Source: Epiperipatus broadwayi
Taxonomy: Eukaryota > Onychophora > Udeonychophora > Euonychophora > Peripatidae
Direction of reading: 5' to 3'
Length of the DNA stretch: 64,000 nucleotides
Assembly: GCA_028023455.1 (NCBI GenBank)
Contig: JAQFVV010000984.1
Coordinates: forward strand, 1 to 64,000
Part shown: one piece after another, positions 13,070 through 24,469 of the stretch
Position numbering within the stretch: the stretch's first letter is position 1
Layout of the letters: every line of letters starts with the position of its first letter
Made by a program: the position numbers and the translations under genes
The notes under the pieces: generated by a model
What the model was told of the DNA's origin: nothing
The model's input: the letters and a program-made list of their open reading frames with translations, nothing else
Database searches by the model: none

Positions 13070-13500
13070 ATGTATTACAATGCACATAAATATTATTCAA
13101 ATATAATTGTCTCTGGTTAATTAATAAATCAGTGATGATTATGATGATAAGAGACAATAAATAAAAACAAGTATGATACACTAAGAATGTTAAAGGATAT
13201 ATCATTGACTTTTGATGACCTTCCAGATAATTAATCATTGAACACACACCCACAATGTTTGCATTCAAGGTCAACTGAATTTATAATAAAAAAAATCAAA
13301 TAAAAGAATTGCAAATAAATGTCTTTGCTATGCTTGAGTGTTCAAAGTGTTATGCTAATATAAAATCACCAGTTGAATATCAGGATCAAATGAGATTGTA
13401 GATAATAACTATCACCACTCCTGATCATCACAATAGAGCAATGTAAAGGAGATTAACATACATAGGGATTCTGCATATAAATTGATTATCTGCTTTCTTC
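13070..13500. other. Non-coding spacer between two PLE palindromes
   Basis: Nothing recognisable. The frame overlapping its left edge is AT-tract read-through. Confidence 0.4.
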
Positions 13501-13559
13501 CTGCATATATATATATATATGTTAATTCTAATGTTTTCACGGATAAAAGATGTCATATT

Positions 13560-14215
13560 ATTATTACTATTTGCGGGATATTCCGTTTCAGTACAATATC
13601 AAGTACCTTCCTCAGAGCGTCCTCTTTCTCAAATCATAAGAATGCATGTGAGATTTAAAATCGTTTTTATCATTTTCTTTCTCCTCATATTTAAATTCTA
13701 TTGGTTGAGAAGTTTTAAAATTTATTTTCTCTTCCAATAGTTTCTTCCAAATGTTGTTAATCTTCTTTAACTCACACCTTTCATTTATCTCTTCCTTTTA
13801 AAAATCTCTATAGCTTCTCTTACAATCTCTGTCATATTGTTCAATTTTTGCTAAAATATTTTTTTTTCAAAATTGATATCATGATTTGTTAATTTAATAT
13901 GAGAATAAATAGCTGATGAATTATTTTCTCTCACTCCAATGTGTTCTTCCTTTCTAATATTTATTCTACGATTAGTCTGTCCTATATATGTATGTGGACA
14001 ACCTACATGAATTTCATACACACCATGACACTCCAAAGCAATTTTATCTTTAGAAGAGAAATATTTCATTAATTTTTTTATAAGTAGTAAAAATTGTGTG
14101 AATATTATTATTCTTTAAAATGTTACCAATTCTATCAGTTACTCCTTTAATATATGGCAAAATTGTCTTAATTTTTGATGTATCAAAATCTTTTTTCTTT
14201 TGATATGTATAAGCC
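13560..14215 (-). pseudogene. PLE polyprotein C-terminal part with GIY-YIG endonuclease
   Basis: Reading from 14200 downward, fragments give LPYIKGVTDRIGNILKNNN, the typical linker between the PLE reverse transcriptase and endonuclease. A frame at 14069-13851 then encodes the GIY-YIG domain: GVYEIHVGCPHTYIGQTNRR holds the GIY-equivalent GVY, a metal-ligand-like Cys and YIGQT, followed by IRKEEH. The C-terminal tail continues in broken frames (KINNIWKKLLEEK) to YDLRKRTL near 13620. Frameshifts and stops make it a pseudogene. Only the 3' third of a normal PLE is present; the reverse transcriptase is missing. Confidence 0.75.
13575..13616 (-). ncRNA. Hammerhead-like motif in PLE 3' tail
   Basis: On the minus strand: CTGAGGA (plus TCCTCAG 13609-13615, fitting CUGANGA), one A, then stem II GGTAC/GTACT with an 8-nt loop, then GAAAC (plus TTTC 13586-13589). 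Sequence after GAAAC is GGAATATCC, so stem III and the UH cleavage step are unclear. The spacing equals that of the motif at 22697-22725. Confidence 0.5.
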
Positions 14216-14256
14216 CTATTAATAATTTTGTAATTTAATTACAAAATTATTAATAG
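14216..14256. repeat. Perfect 20+1+20 inverted repeat
   Basis: CTATTAATAATTTTGTAATT, one T, then its exact reverse complement. It sits at the join of the two opposed PLE copies and probably marks the inversion breakpoint. Confidence 0.95.
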
Positions 14257-14499
14257 ATCAAAAAAAGATTTTAAAATCAAAAAATTACTTCCATATAGGA
14301 AGACTAATAGAAATCCAATTCACACTATTTATTCTCATATAAACACAATTTTGAAAAAAATTTATAAAAGATTAACAACATTAGAAACTATTGGAAGAGA
14401 AAAAATTTTAAAACTTCAGAATTTGAATTGTACTAAAGTCAGCATGCTTTTTCACTACCGGAATACCCAAAAATAATAATAATATATATATATATATAA

Positions 14500-16860
14500 A
14501 ATTGTAAGAGTTGCTTACAATCCAATCTTTGTTCACTCTCACCACCAAATCTAACTCATTTTAATGTAAATTTAGTTCATAGGTGGGTAAGCATGTATTT
14601 TCTATTGTGGAGTAAATAAATCCACACCCTATATAGATGCAACAAACAATTATTTTTCACTATATTAAAGAAATATCATGATAGATTAGTTTCACTTATC
14701 TATTAGAAAGATAAAAACCATAATTAAAAATAAATCATACTAATATATATGTATACAAATAATGAATTCAATGTGAGTATATTGTATGACATTATGCAAG
14801 ACTTAGACTAATAAATATGGTAATGACCTAATGTCAAACCAGCCACTGGGTAACCCATTGTGGAAGTTGAAAGCATAATTCTACTCTGTAATTTTATTTT
14901 ACTTATAATCAATATAATTCATGCAACAATAGGGTTCAGACAGCGATGGAAAAATAAAATAAAATATGAGTATACTAAACATTGAAATCTGAGTCCAATA
15001 TAAAAACAAACACAGTTCATTTTCATCATCTTTTACTATTTTCAAAGGATGCAAAAACTGTATAGCAACAACATTTGAAAATCAAATGTTCCAATCTAAG
15101 AAAACATGGGCAGTTTATTCAAACACTCAAAATCATTCATTCAATTATTGAAATACAAATTGCAAGAAATTGCATCTGATATTTAAACAAAAAGAATTAT
15201 AATAGATTCATGCAGTTGGATAAATAATTGAACTGATTTAAATAGACATTTAAAATAAAGAAACTGCACTATTCTTCAAATACGGTTAAAATAACAAAAC
15301 AGAACATCATCAGCATATATATATAATTAAAAAAAATAATTATTTATGAACTACAAAACAATATACTCTGGTTACTTCAATAGTGTCATAGGGCTAAAGT
15401 GTTATCAGCCCTGATCATAGGAAGCACAATGGTTTAATATTCAATAGTGTAACATTTGCTGAAACATCAAATTTCCTGTCTTAAATATCCTGATGGATAC
15501 ATAATGAAAACAACAACAGAATATGAAAATAATATCATTCCTAATACGTTTCTGAGGAGTCCTTGTGAATTAAGTATGACTTGTTGTAGAAATATGATGG
15601 AACAGTTATGAACTGTATCTATCAGAGACATTAGTTGCCTAATTCATGAACATTATGCAAGATAACTTGAAGAAAACACTTGGAAACTTTAACCTCTATA
15701 AATTGGAAAAGTCCATTGCAGTTGAAGTGAAGAAAGTGCAGGGAGGAAAGTTGTTGATTTAGACAATATTTTTTTTTCTCTCTATTGAATAAAATTTAGG
15801 TCAACACTTCCACCATAGTGACATAACATTGGGCATTGTCATCATCTATACTACAATATGGAATAAAGGTAAGATTTATTTGATATTTTTCCATATTAAA
15901 AACATGAACTTGCTACAGGACAGAGTTTATATTATTTATTTGCTTATTTTTTAGTTAACTAATGATTTGTTTATATTTTTTATTCAATATCAATGACTAA
16001 TATTCTTGCAGAAATGTTATTTTCTTTCAAACTCGTATATGGTTAAGAGGGGTCCTCAAAGAAGATGAAAATGCTACAGTTGGAATTAGACTATGAAGCA
16101 ATTGCATACACCTTCATATACTCTTGTTAAATAGTTAGTTAGCTTTGCAATCATTGTAACAATGAATTAATATTTTTTTATTTTCATTATTCCTATCTTT
16201 TTTGTGAATAGATAGAAACTTTATGTATACCTATCATGGGAAAGATTGGAGTAATAAACATAATTAATCATTAATATGGTGGGGATACATAACTTGACAC
16301 ACACACGCACATATATAAATATTTATTTTGTTAAAAGAGTTTTTCAATTTTAATTTTGTTTGTAAATAACATTGTTAATTTGATTTTCATTAAATGGTCT
16401 CTAGTTTATCAAAGTTAAAACAATCCATATGTGCATAAACACACAACTTCTTTTACATTATAATATATTTAGTTAATGAGCACTTTACTTGATCGGAACC
16501 CATATAAAGGTATTATAATTGCTATATAAGGTACATTCATCCCTGAAGAGAGCTGAGTGCAACATTCTCTCTGTATTTGAATTCTGAAGCATGTATGTAG
16601 TCTGTAAGAGGGGTGAAGTATAGATGAACTAGCCTAAATTGTATCTGAATTTAATGTACAAACCTTGATCTAGCCCATTGGAGGTAGACATGATCATTGA
16701 TTATGTAATTCATCATGTCATTCATGGTATCCTACCCAAAGTTTCTAGGTCTGACAGTAGATAGATGCATTCCCCTTCTTCTGGTGGAAAACTTGAACTA
16801 TCACTTGTTTGGTGCAGCTAACTGTGGAGCAATAAATCAGATTCCATCACAATATATATA
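14500..16860. other. Non-coding stretch
   Basis: No frame above background, RNA gene or transposon recognised. Moderately AT-rich. Confidence 0.4.
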
Positions 16861-16867
16861 TATATAT

Positions 16868-16895
16868 TGTAACGATATATAAATATGTCGTTACA
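16868..16895. repeat. TGTAACGA...TCGTTACA near-perfect palindrome
   Basis: A 28-bp imperfect palindrome with 12 of 14 pairs, starting TG and ending CA, next to an AT tract. The ends resemble those of some LTRs, but no matching second end was found. Confidence 0.5.
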
Positions 16896-17248
16896 TTAAT
16901 TTAAAATAAAAACTTAAAAGTTCGCAAATAAAAGGAAAAAACTAAATGCTAAAATTAAAATGTTTGTTAAACATATATATAGATTCGCACAGATGCTAAA
17001 CTTTAAAAATATTTTTTTCATAAACAAAAAAAAAAAGTATTTGAATGTATTTTTTTTAAATAAAAAAATACATGATTGAAATATAAAAATATTTTAATAA
17101 AAAAATAACGTAAGTTAAAATAAAAACAGGTATTAATTAATTCCTGTAATCTGTAAATGGAAATGATTGTTTATTAATTATCTAAAAGCTGTTTAATTAA
17201 AAAGTCAGATGAAAGGTTAGATAAGAGAAGAAAGATATTTTAGCTTGA

Positions 17249-17363
17249 CCAATGGAAGCAAATAAAGGCCCGGACCATAACAAAAAAAACAGAACAGTGA
17301 CGTTTTTGTTCATGGAATCCATAGGAGGACTATAAAAAGAAAAAATATTGAGTTCCAGTCAGT
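17249..17363 (+). promoter_or_regulatory. RNA polymerase II core promoter (CCAAT, CRE half-site, TATA, Inr)
   Basis: TATAAAAAG at 17331-17339 lies exactly 30 bp before the A of TCAGTT (17359-17364), a consensus initiator. Upstream are GACCAATGG (about 17249) and TGACGT (about 17298), typical CCAAT and CRE half-sites at plausible distances. The predicted transcript begins at 17361. Confidence 0.6.
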
Positions 17364-17542
17364 TTTTCGAACTTGATTTGATGACAACGGTAAGACGCAC
17401 TTGCTGTTCTCTCTCATTTTTTTGTTTGTTTAAAAAAAAAATAAAATGAAAAGACTGTGATACCAGAATGGAACCAGCTAATGCTACCTCCAGAACATTT
17501 TCTTCCAATGGAGACACTGTGGGAATTGCCAATGGGAATTGA
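17361..17542 (+). other. Candidate transcript start: 5' exon, donor, short intron, small ORF
   Basis: From the predicted start, an ATG at 17381 begins ATGACAACG and meets the strong donor GTAAGA at 17390. A candidate acceptor GATACCAG ends at 17466, leaving a 77-bp intron. Immediately after it, ATG at 17468 opens a 24-codon frame (MEPANATSRTFSSNGDTVGI and four more residues) ending at 17542. Reading from the upstream ATG through the splice gives only a few codons, so this may be a spliced 5' UTR, a non-coding RNA or the leader of an unseen gene or retroelement. I do not recognise the peptide. Confidence 0.4.
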
Positions 17543-17549
17543 AAGCAGA

Positions 17550-19250
17550 GGCCTGGACTCTTCTACCATAAGCTATATGAAATGAACAATTGTTAAAATC
17601 AATTAAGAACTTTCGTCAAGTTTTACAAGCCAACTGAAATGTTAAAACGGACTCTTATCTGACTTTTGTAAGTTTTTAAATCAAATTAATAATGTTTAAT
17701 TTTATATGTTGTCCGATTGATAAACATCATTTCCATTTTTTTTTTCTCTTATTGTAAAGATTATTTAAATGTATGAAATTTAAGTTGTTTATAGACGCTT
17801 GCATGGATTCGTTTGCGGTTAATTATATTTTGTTTTTCATATTTGATCAAAATATATAGACATTTGATAAATAATGATACCTTACGGTGAGTATCTAAAA
17901 TGTATTTATTCGGATGTCTTTTAAGTTATTGGTGACAACGCAAGTATCTTATGGTGAATACTATTGGGTTACTTATAAGTTTCCCTCTGCGATTGTCGGT
18001 ATCAATAATTTTGTATTTTGATCGTTTATGTTTATTTTGAAATGTTTTTGCCCGTGGAATCTATGTAATCGATCTATACCCAACATTTTTAAACAAATCT
18101 GTGCGAACGTATTTAAATGATAAAATTAAGTCGGGCGTGAATGGCTATATAGTTTTGTAAAGTTGTATTAAGGGAGGGTAATCTTAGGTTATTCATTTCG
18201 TAGTTGAATTGGTTCAATGGATTGGATATATTTGTGTAATTAGTAGATGTAGTATGAGGTCCGCTATGGGCAGGATTATAGATATATGCCACACACCCTC
18301 TGTTTGCCTATGGATGGGTTTGTAAGTCGGCAGAAGACCGCAGTCCATTCCTATGGAGTTTTTTGTTTATTGATCTACTTGCCAACAGATGTCACATTCC
18401 TATTGGTGGAGAGTCAATGTCTTCTCTATTTCTACTTATTGTTCAGATGTACATTCCTGACAATATAGTATTTTGTGTTGTCGTATCATGCTACATTGAA
18501 TACATGAATGTATCAGATGGATTGGCGCCAGTTGATTGTGAAATTTGTTGCCTAAGGTTAAATCAGGGAAGAATATTTTCCTTTCAAATGCAGACCTATG
18601 TAGTCCATTCATACTCAACCCTCTAAATAAATAGTAAACTCATTATTTGCAATCTACTTAAATTTAGAATTAAAGATCAATATAAAATTATAAACATTAA
18701 ATTTATTCCTCAAAATTTAAATATTATTTTATATGTGCGTAAATAAATATTTTTATGTGTTAATTTCTGGCAGTGGCTTTTATTCTCTTATATTTAAGTA
18801 ATAAAATTTATATTTTATTATCTCTGCTACTCGCTGAGCTAGTGACTTGGGCTAACAGTCGGAATATTTAAATAAAGTGGAATCTTAACAGTGCATATCT
18901 GCCTACTTTATAAATTTTTCTAGGCTCAAATGCCTAGATGGCGCTCTGTAGAGCAGATATTGTTTTGCAGTTAGATTCGATCTTCACTTTCATTCCGATT
19001 GGTACAATATATATATATATAATTAAGTGCTTGAATGAGTATATATGTAATTATTGATCGTTCATGCACCTCATATTACTGGATTGCCTCAGAAAAGCAA
19101 TTAAATTTTTGGATGTGGTCTAAAAGATGTTCAGTGAGGGAATAACTCATCATCAATCTTTATATATCCAATTGTAACCACATTGTATTTAACTACATAA
19201 CTCTTGAGATATTTGGGCAATGATCATATCTAACTCTGAATCATTTTTTT
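17550..19250. other. Non-coding stretch, partly GC-richer
   Basis: The part from 18240 to 18620 has higher GC and two overlapping short frames, but no recognisable domain. It may hold downstream exons of the candidate transcript or an old transposon. No strong evidence either way. Confidence 0.3.
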
Positions 19251-19289
19251 CATTGTTTGAGACTATGAATACATTTTGTTGTTATTATT

Positions 19290-19352
19290 ATTATTACTCG
19301 CAAAAAGCATTTGCACAATTAGCTTGAAAGGCTGATATTTGAATGTAATACA
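19290..19352 (+). repeat. Interspersed repeat, copy 1 (CTCGCAAAAAGC family)
   Basis: CTCGCAAAAAGCATTTGCA, then CAATTAGCTTGAAAGGCTG, then ATATTTGAATGTAATA. The same about 60-bp sequence occurs at 19632-19688 (+) and in reverse at 61186-61242. It is preceded by a short ATT tract. Confidence 0.75.
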
Positions 19353-19631
19353 ATTGTAAACATATGCTATATAAAATAAATGCTTATCTACATATGATTA
19401 AGTTTCAGTTAGAATGACATTTAGTAAATTCTAGACAATTTCACCAACATCATTCATTCAGGCATCATATATAGTAATTTAAAGTGACTATTCCATCTTC
19501 ACGTTTTTCTTGCCAGTACTTCAGATTTGCTCATATATAAGCAATTGAGTCATAGGAATAGGTGGATTCATTTTATTCCTGCATAAATACTATACCTTAT
19601 ATTGTAGAGAAAGTATTCATTTATTATTATT

Positions 19632-19841
<210 letters not shown>

Positions 19842-20810
19842 TCAAAGCAAACTTTATTAGGGGAGAAATTGGTTACATTACATCAGGTTATACATTATAT
19901 TAAACATAATATACTAGGATATGTCTTGAAATACAGAAAAGAACCTTGTTTTTTTTCTGTTTCCATTAGAGTTCTTAATAATTGCTACAGTTTAAAATAT
20001 TTCAGTTCTTATTGTGGATCCATTCTGGTTTTCCATTTTTCTGAGGTTATATTTAGTCTGTCCATTATAATGCTGCTCTTATTTTAAAGAGAGATCAAGT
20101 GGCTGCAAAAATATCTGGTGGTGCAAGAAGATTGTCACTTTCTTTAAGTTTTTCTAGTTTGTTATGATATGTGTTAGGGTGTCTTTTTGGATTGTTTCCT
20201 AAATTATATGTACATCTGGTATACCATAAGGCATATATGCTGAAATTGGCTGCATATATTGTTGTATTTTGTTTTGCTTGAATGTTTTCAGCATTTTTTC
20301 TATTGTGGTTTTACTTTTCCTATAATTATTCAACATCAGTTGTCTAACTTTCTCTAAGCCTCTACAGCAATGTATCAAATGTTCTCGTGTTTCTTTGTCC
20401 CTGTGACACAAAGCACATATTGAATCAACATTTAGGTAAAATCTCCTGAACCAAATGAAATATGCTGTAGGTAACACCCTAATATTCAATTTGAGGATAA
20501 AATCAAAAAATTCTGGTTCTAATTACCATCTTTTGTATTTTTGATTAGTTGCTTATGATCTAGTCCCAGTAGTGTTAGCCTATTGTTGTCTTCTTGGTTC
20601 TGAGAGAGAAAATCATGAATTTGCCAATATGTATCTTTAATAGGGTTCTTCAGTGCTATTTTGTTTTTAATGTTTTCAATGCTTATCAATAGTGTATTTC
20701 TATAACTACCCATGGGATGGGATGCAGTTAGGAGATATAAAGTTCTGAAGAAGATTTCTGGGGCAATAGAAACATAAACTGTAAAAGAGGGTGGTAAATA
20801 AAGCATTTTG
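19842..20810 (-). mobile_element. 5'-truncated non-LTR retrotransposon (LINE)
   Basis: The element runs on the minus strand from a 5' truncation near 20810 to an AATAAAGTTTGCTTTG end and a simple-repeat tail. It keeps only the end of the second ORF and the 3' UTR, as expected for target-primed reverse transcription that stopped early. Confidence 0.75.
20199..20806 (-). pseudogene. LINE ORF2 C-terminus with CCHC-type finger
   Basis: Two adjoining frames (20806-20519 and 20489-20199) are split by a stop and a frameshift. Together they read as the region after the reverse transcriptase: a variable part (LLTASHPMGSYRNTLL), then NIRVLPTAYFIWFRRFYLN. This leads to the zinc-knuckle-like CALCHRDKETREHLIHCC, which has the C-x2-C...H-x4-C spacing of the zinc-binding RT-associated domain of LINE proteins. 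The reverse transcriptase core and endonuclease are missing. I cannot name the clade. Confidence 0.7.
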
Positions 20811-21026
20811 TAACAGGAGTAAAGTGAATGGATGATTTAGTATTATATGATATACAGTTGGCAATGACATAAAATAATAATTAACTATAGATTATTTTAT
20901 CATTCATAATCTTCAATAGCTTCTTTTCCCTTTTCCTTTTTTATTTTTGCTTTTCTAATATATAACATATAATAACCACATTTCACTCTTTTTGCACTTT
21001 AAAATAAAATATATTTATTTACAGTT

Positions 21027-21056
21027 ATGACTGTTTTTAACAGTCTTCATCAGATC
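21027..21056 (-). ncRNA. Hammerhead-like motif, left PLE arm
   Basis: On the minus strand: CTGATGA (plus TCATCAG 21047-21053), one A, GACTG, a 7-nt loop, CAGTC. The GAAA box has decayed to ATAA. Partner of the motif in the right arm. Confidence 0.5.
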
Positions 21057-21799
21057 TACAAAAATTTAAACATTATATCAATGCAACCATATTTCATACA
21101 TATATCTATTAACTTTTTACAATTTTACCATCTTTATTATTAACATAACTTTATTCATAAAACTTTCTATTATATAACTTTAAAATCTACTTTACCCTTT
21201 TTATCTATTCTTAGTTATTATCATATTTATTTACCTTTTTTCTTTTGCCGTAATTTTATAAATTCAATGTAATATTAATGAAATCTTTCTTATATTACTA
21301 TATTCATATATTTAACCTTATTTTACATATTATATTCACAAATTTAACTTTATTTTAAATTTTACCTATTATCTTAATTTTTAATTATCTTATTTGATTC
21401 CTTAATTCCATTTTACCCATATTTTATTCCTGCTTCTTCCATTTACTTATTTTTTTTATAAACTTAGTTTAATTCTTATATGTATCTTTATTTGATTTCT
21501 TACCTTATTATCTACTAAAATGTCTTTACTCTACCATTTTCTATCCCATAATACACTCTAATTTCTTTTTAATCTATATACAGCTACCTCTATTATCTAT
21601 TATACAAACTACTTATTTTATTTCTTATTAGTTTTCACTGTTTATTTTATTTATTTTTATACTAAGATAGTTTTTAGACCACTTTCTCTATTAATATTTG
21701 GATTTACCTTCTTTATTAAAATTGCCTCCCTTATTTTTCGATCCCTCCTACTACTTGCATAACTTATCATTCTAATATTCTTTTTTTAGTTTATGAACT

Positions 21800-21975
21800 G
21801 TCTCCATAGGATGCATATATACTGGTGATCCTCTATCATATTTATGTTGTTTTAACTTAGTATACATTGAATTTTTCATCTCACCAACATATTTATTTGT
21901 AATCCCTTTATCCTTACATTTTGTACATTATATCTCATAAACCCCATTTATATATTTCTTTTCACCACTTATATA
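21800..21975 (-). pseudogene. PLE GIY-YIG endonuclease fragment
   Basis: The minus strand reads NGVYEI, a stop, then CTKCKDKGITNKYVGEMKNS and LKQHKYDRGSPVYMH. This is the PLE pattern GVYEI-x-C-x2-C...YVGEM...LKQH, where the paired cysteines before YVG (YIG) are typical of PLE endonucleases. The internal stop and short length make it a relic. Confidence 0.65.
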
Positions 21976-22691
21976 TCTACTATCTAAAAAATATCCATTA
22001 CATTTTTCTTCCTTTTATTCACTATTTATAGTGAGTAAAACCAAATATTAATAGAGAAAGTGATCTAAAAACTATCTTAGTATAAAAATAAATAAAATAA
22101 ACTGTGAAAACTAATAAGAAATAAAATAAGTAGTTTGTATAATGGATAATAGAGAGAGCTGTATATGGATTAAAAAGAAATTACATTGTATTATGGGATA
22201 GAAAATGGTGGAATAAAGACAGTTTAGTAGATAATAAGGTAAGAAATAAAATAAAAATACATATAAGAATTAAAATAATTAAAATAATTTTATAAAAAAT
22301 AAGTAAATGGAAGAAGCAGGAATAAAAAATAGAATTAAGAAATGAAATAAGATAATTAAAAATTAAGATAATAGGTAAAATGCAAAATAAAGTTAAATTT
22401 GTGAATATAGTAATAAGTAAAATAAGGTTAAATATATAAACATATTAATATAAGAAAGATTTCATTAATATTACATTGAATTTATAAAATTATGGCAAAA
22501 GTAAAAAGGTGAATAAATATAATTTATGATAATAACTAAGAATAGAAATAAAGGGTAAAGTAGATTTTAAATTTATATAATAGTAAGTTTTATGAATAAA
22601 GTTATGTTAATAACAAAGTTGGTAAAATTGTAAAAAAATAATAGATATATGTATTAAATATGGTTGTATTGATATAATGTTTAAATTTGTG

Positions 22692-22740
22692 TAGATCTGA
22701 CGAAGACTGCTAGGAACAGTCGAAACTATAGATAAATATA
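22692..22740 (+). ncRNA. Hammerhead-like motif, right PLE arm (both core boxes intact)
   Basis: CTGACGA at 22697-22703 fits CUGANGA (position 7 is variable). Then come A, GACTG (22705-22709), loop CTAGGAA, CAGTC (22717-22721) and GAAAC (22722-22726). Both conserved boxes and a 5-bp stem II are present. The extra A before stem II and the unclear stem III/UH site leave catalysis unproven. Confidence 0.55.
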
Positions 22741-22779
22741 TTTTGCTTCAAAGTGTAAAAAAAGTGGAACAACATTATT

Positions 22780-24330
22780 ATATGTTTAACATTCATACTT
22801 ATTCTTTCAACATCAATGGTTTGCATTCAGGCTTTAAGTATTGATTTCTTTTGACTGAATTTATTCTTAAAACCATAGCTATAGTGGATGAAGGTTTAAA
22901 TGATAATTCATACTTTATTAGAATGATTTGATGGTCATTTTCTTTTGTTTTAATGGCTGGTTCTTTTCATAACACTGGAGTCAGACTTTTACTCATCTCA
23001 GGTTGATATGTAGAAAACACACTTTCAGGTGGTTTGTTCACTTGATGGCTTTTTTTTCAGAATCAGTGATAGGTATTCAGCTTGCACTCTGCTAGTTTGA
23101 CAGAGCATGTCAGATAACAATTTATCTACTTATGCATGGTAAATCTGGTTGAAACTGGAACTAATATATTAATTAGTTGACTCACAGAATAACAGAAGTA
23201 TGAGAATAATGGCAGAGAATAGAATCATAAAAGCAGGCAAAATAATAAAAGCAAAATAATAATAGTATTTGATTGTTATTTTCTGAACTATTTATATGGT
23301 TTGGAGCTATATTACCTGTAAAATCTGGATTTACCCCTCATATTTTGAATTTTCTGATTGTCAGTTTATGATAATTTTACAAACAAATTATTACTTATGA
23401 TCATCCATAAACAGATAAAACAAATCATTAAGTAAAATCTCCTCTACTTATTTAAGTCTTTATTTTAGAATTACTAAAATTTATTTTATGGTTATATATA
23501 TATATTAGTACCGAGGTACATCATGATTAATGTGTAGTATTCTTTAAGAGTAAAAATATTGTCGGCGTCATTTAAAAATATTTAGTAAATTTCATCTTTA
23601 AAAATAAAATGGAAAAAATTAAAGTAAAATAAAAGTTTTAAAAGTTGAAGAAAAAGAAAATTAAAAACAAAAGATTAGGGTAGGGGGGTTTATTGTTAAA
23701 GGAAGAAAAAATAAACGATTTTAATAGGAGGATAATATTTTTTTGAAAATTAAATAAAGTGAAATAAAAATGATTTAATATTACTTTTAATTAATTGGTA
23801 ATAAAAATGAAAAAAAAGGAATTAGATTTGTCTTATAATAAAAGGATTAAATGTGTGCATGTATAAAAATTTTGAATAAAGAAAAGAAACAGATGTCCAA
23901 TTAGAGCAATGTTAAACGTACAATGAAGCAGCTAGATAAGAAGCGCTGGATATAAAAAAGAAGAAAATTTTGAATTGTTCTAAAAGAAAAATGTTCTTTT
24001 TTAATGGTTTATTCCATTTAACAAATGTTTCAAAATATTTATAGAATCAAAATTCATAGATTCATTTGAAATCATTCAATTCAAAATTAATCAATTTTAG
24101 TCAAGATAAACATTTAGAATCAAAATAAAAACTGTAGAAGTTATTGTTTGGACAAAATAATGCACTGTTGTACCCATTGTTTCATGCAACTAGTTGAAGC
24201 CTTCTCTGAAGCACCATCAGCAGATACTTTGAAAGACAAGCCATGTTTGAGTGAAGTCAATGGAACAGCAGAGTGTTCATGCCAAGATCCACGATTGTCA
24301 TATAACATCATAAATTTAGGAAGGATTTAC
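22780..24330. other. Non-coding stretch
   Basis: AT-rich, no recognised gene. GGCGTCATT at about 23566 and AATGACGCC at about 24881 are inverted, but no convincing element could be built from them. Confidence 0.35.
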
Positions 24331-24334
24331 ATGG

Positions 24335-24420
24335 AGTTTAGTGCTAAGTGGTTAAAACAAACATTCTACAGAAGCTACACTTTGTCATACTCACATCAAG
24401 TCAGATTCAAATCCTAGGTA
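24335..24420 (+). repeat. Possible tRNA-derived SINE head
   Basis: TGCTAAGTGGTTAAAAC resembles the A-box region of tRNA-derived SINEs (GGCTCAGTGGTTA type). AGATTCAAATCCTAGG lies about 60 bp downstream, near a B box. The surrounding 24150-24420 is richer in GC than its flanks and is open in one frame, but the peptide has no recognisable domain. Confidence 0.3.
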
Positions 24421-24469
24421 ATGTTTCATTTTTCCTATTTTCCAATTTTTGACATTTAAGTCATGATAG

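Larger units (their letters stand above)
13503..14497. mobile_element. Penelope-like element remnant, palindromic, flanked by (AT)n
   Basis: The main part is on the minus strand and carries the GIY-YIG end of a PLE and its 3' tail. From 14257 to about 14470 a second, shorter copy runs on the plus strand, with the blocks RLTTLETIGREKILKLQ and CACTACCGGAATACCC mirroring the minus copy. The two halves meet at a perfect 41-bp inverted repeat. Short AT tracts lie at both outer edges (13505-13520 and 14481-14497). Confidence 0.75.
20985..22770. mobile_element. Large palindromic Penelope-like element
   Basis: The inverted arms (20985-21715 and about 22030-22770, about 735 bp each) surround a spacer of about 310 bp. 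Examples of pairing are ACTAAGATAGTTTTTAGACC (21661) against CTAAAAACTATCTTAGTA (about 22065), and the arm ends CACTTTAAAATAAAATATAT and ATATATTTTGCTTCAAAGTG. The spacer holds a broken GIY-YIG domain on the minus strand, and both arms carry a hammerhead-like hairpin near their tips. The arms are AT-rich and encode nothing. Confidence 0.75.

Noticed and set aside
18286-18626. Overlapping 60-87 codon frames in a GC-richer segment
   Set aside because: Three frames on both strands overlap with no recognisable motif, as expected by chance where stop codons are less frequent.
24148-24417. 89-codon frame as a gene
   Set aside because: It starts at a non-ATG codon, has no domain, no neighbouring splice or promoter signals I trust, and ends in a tRNA-like SINE segment.
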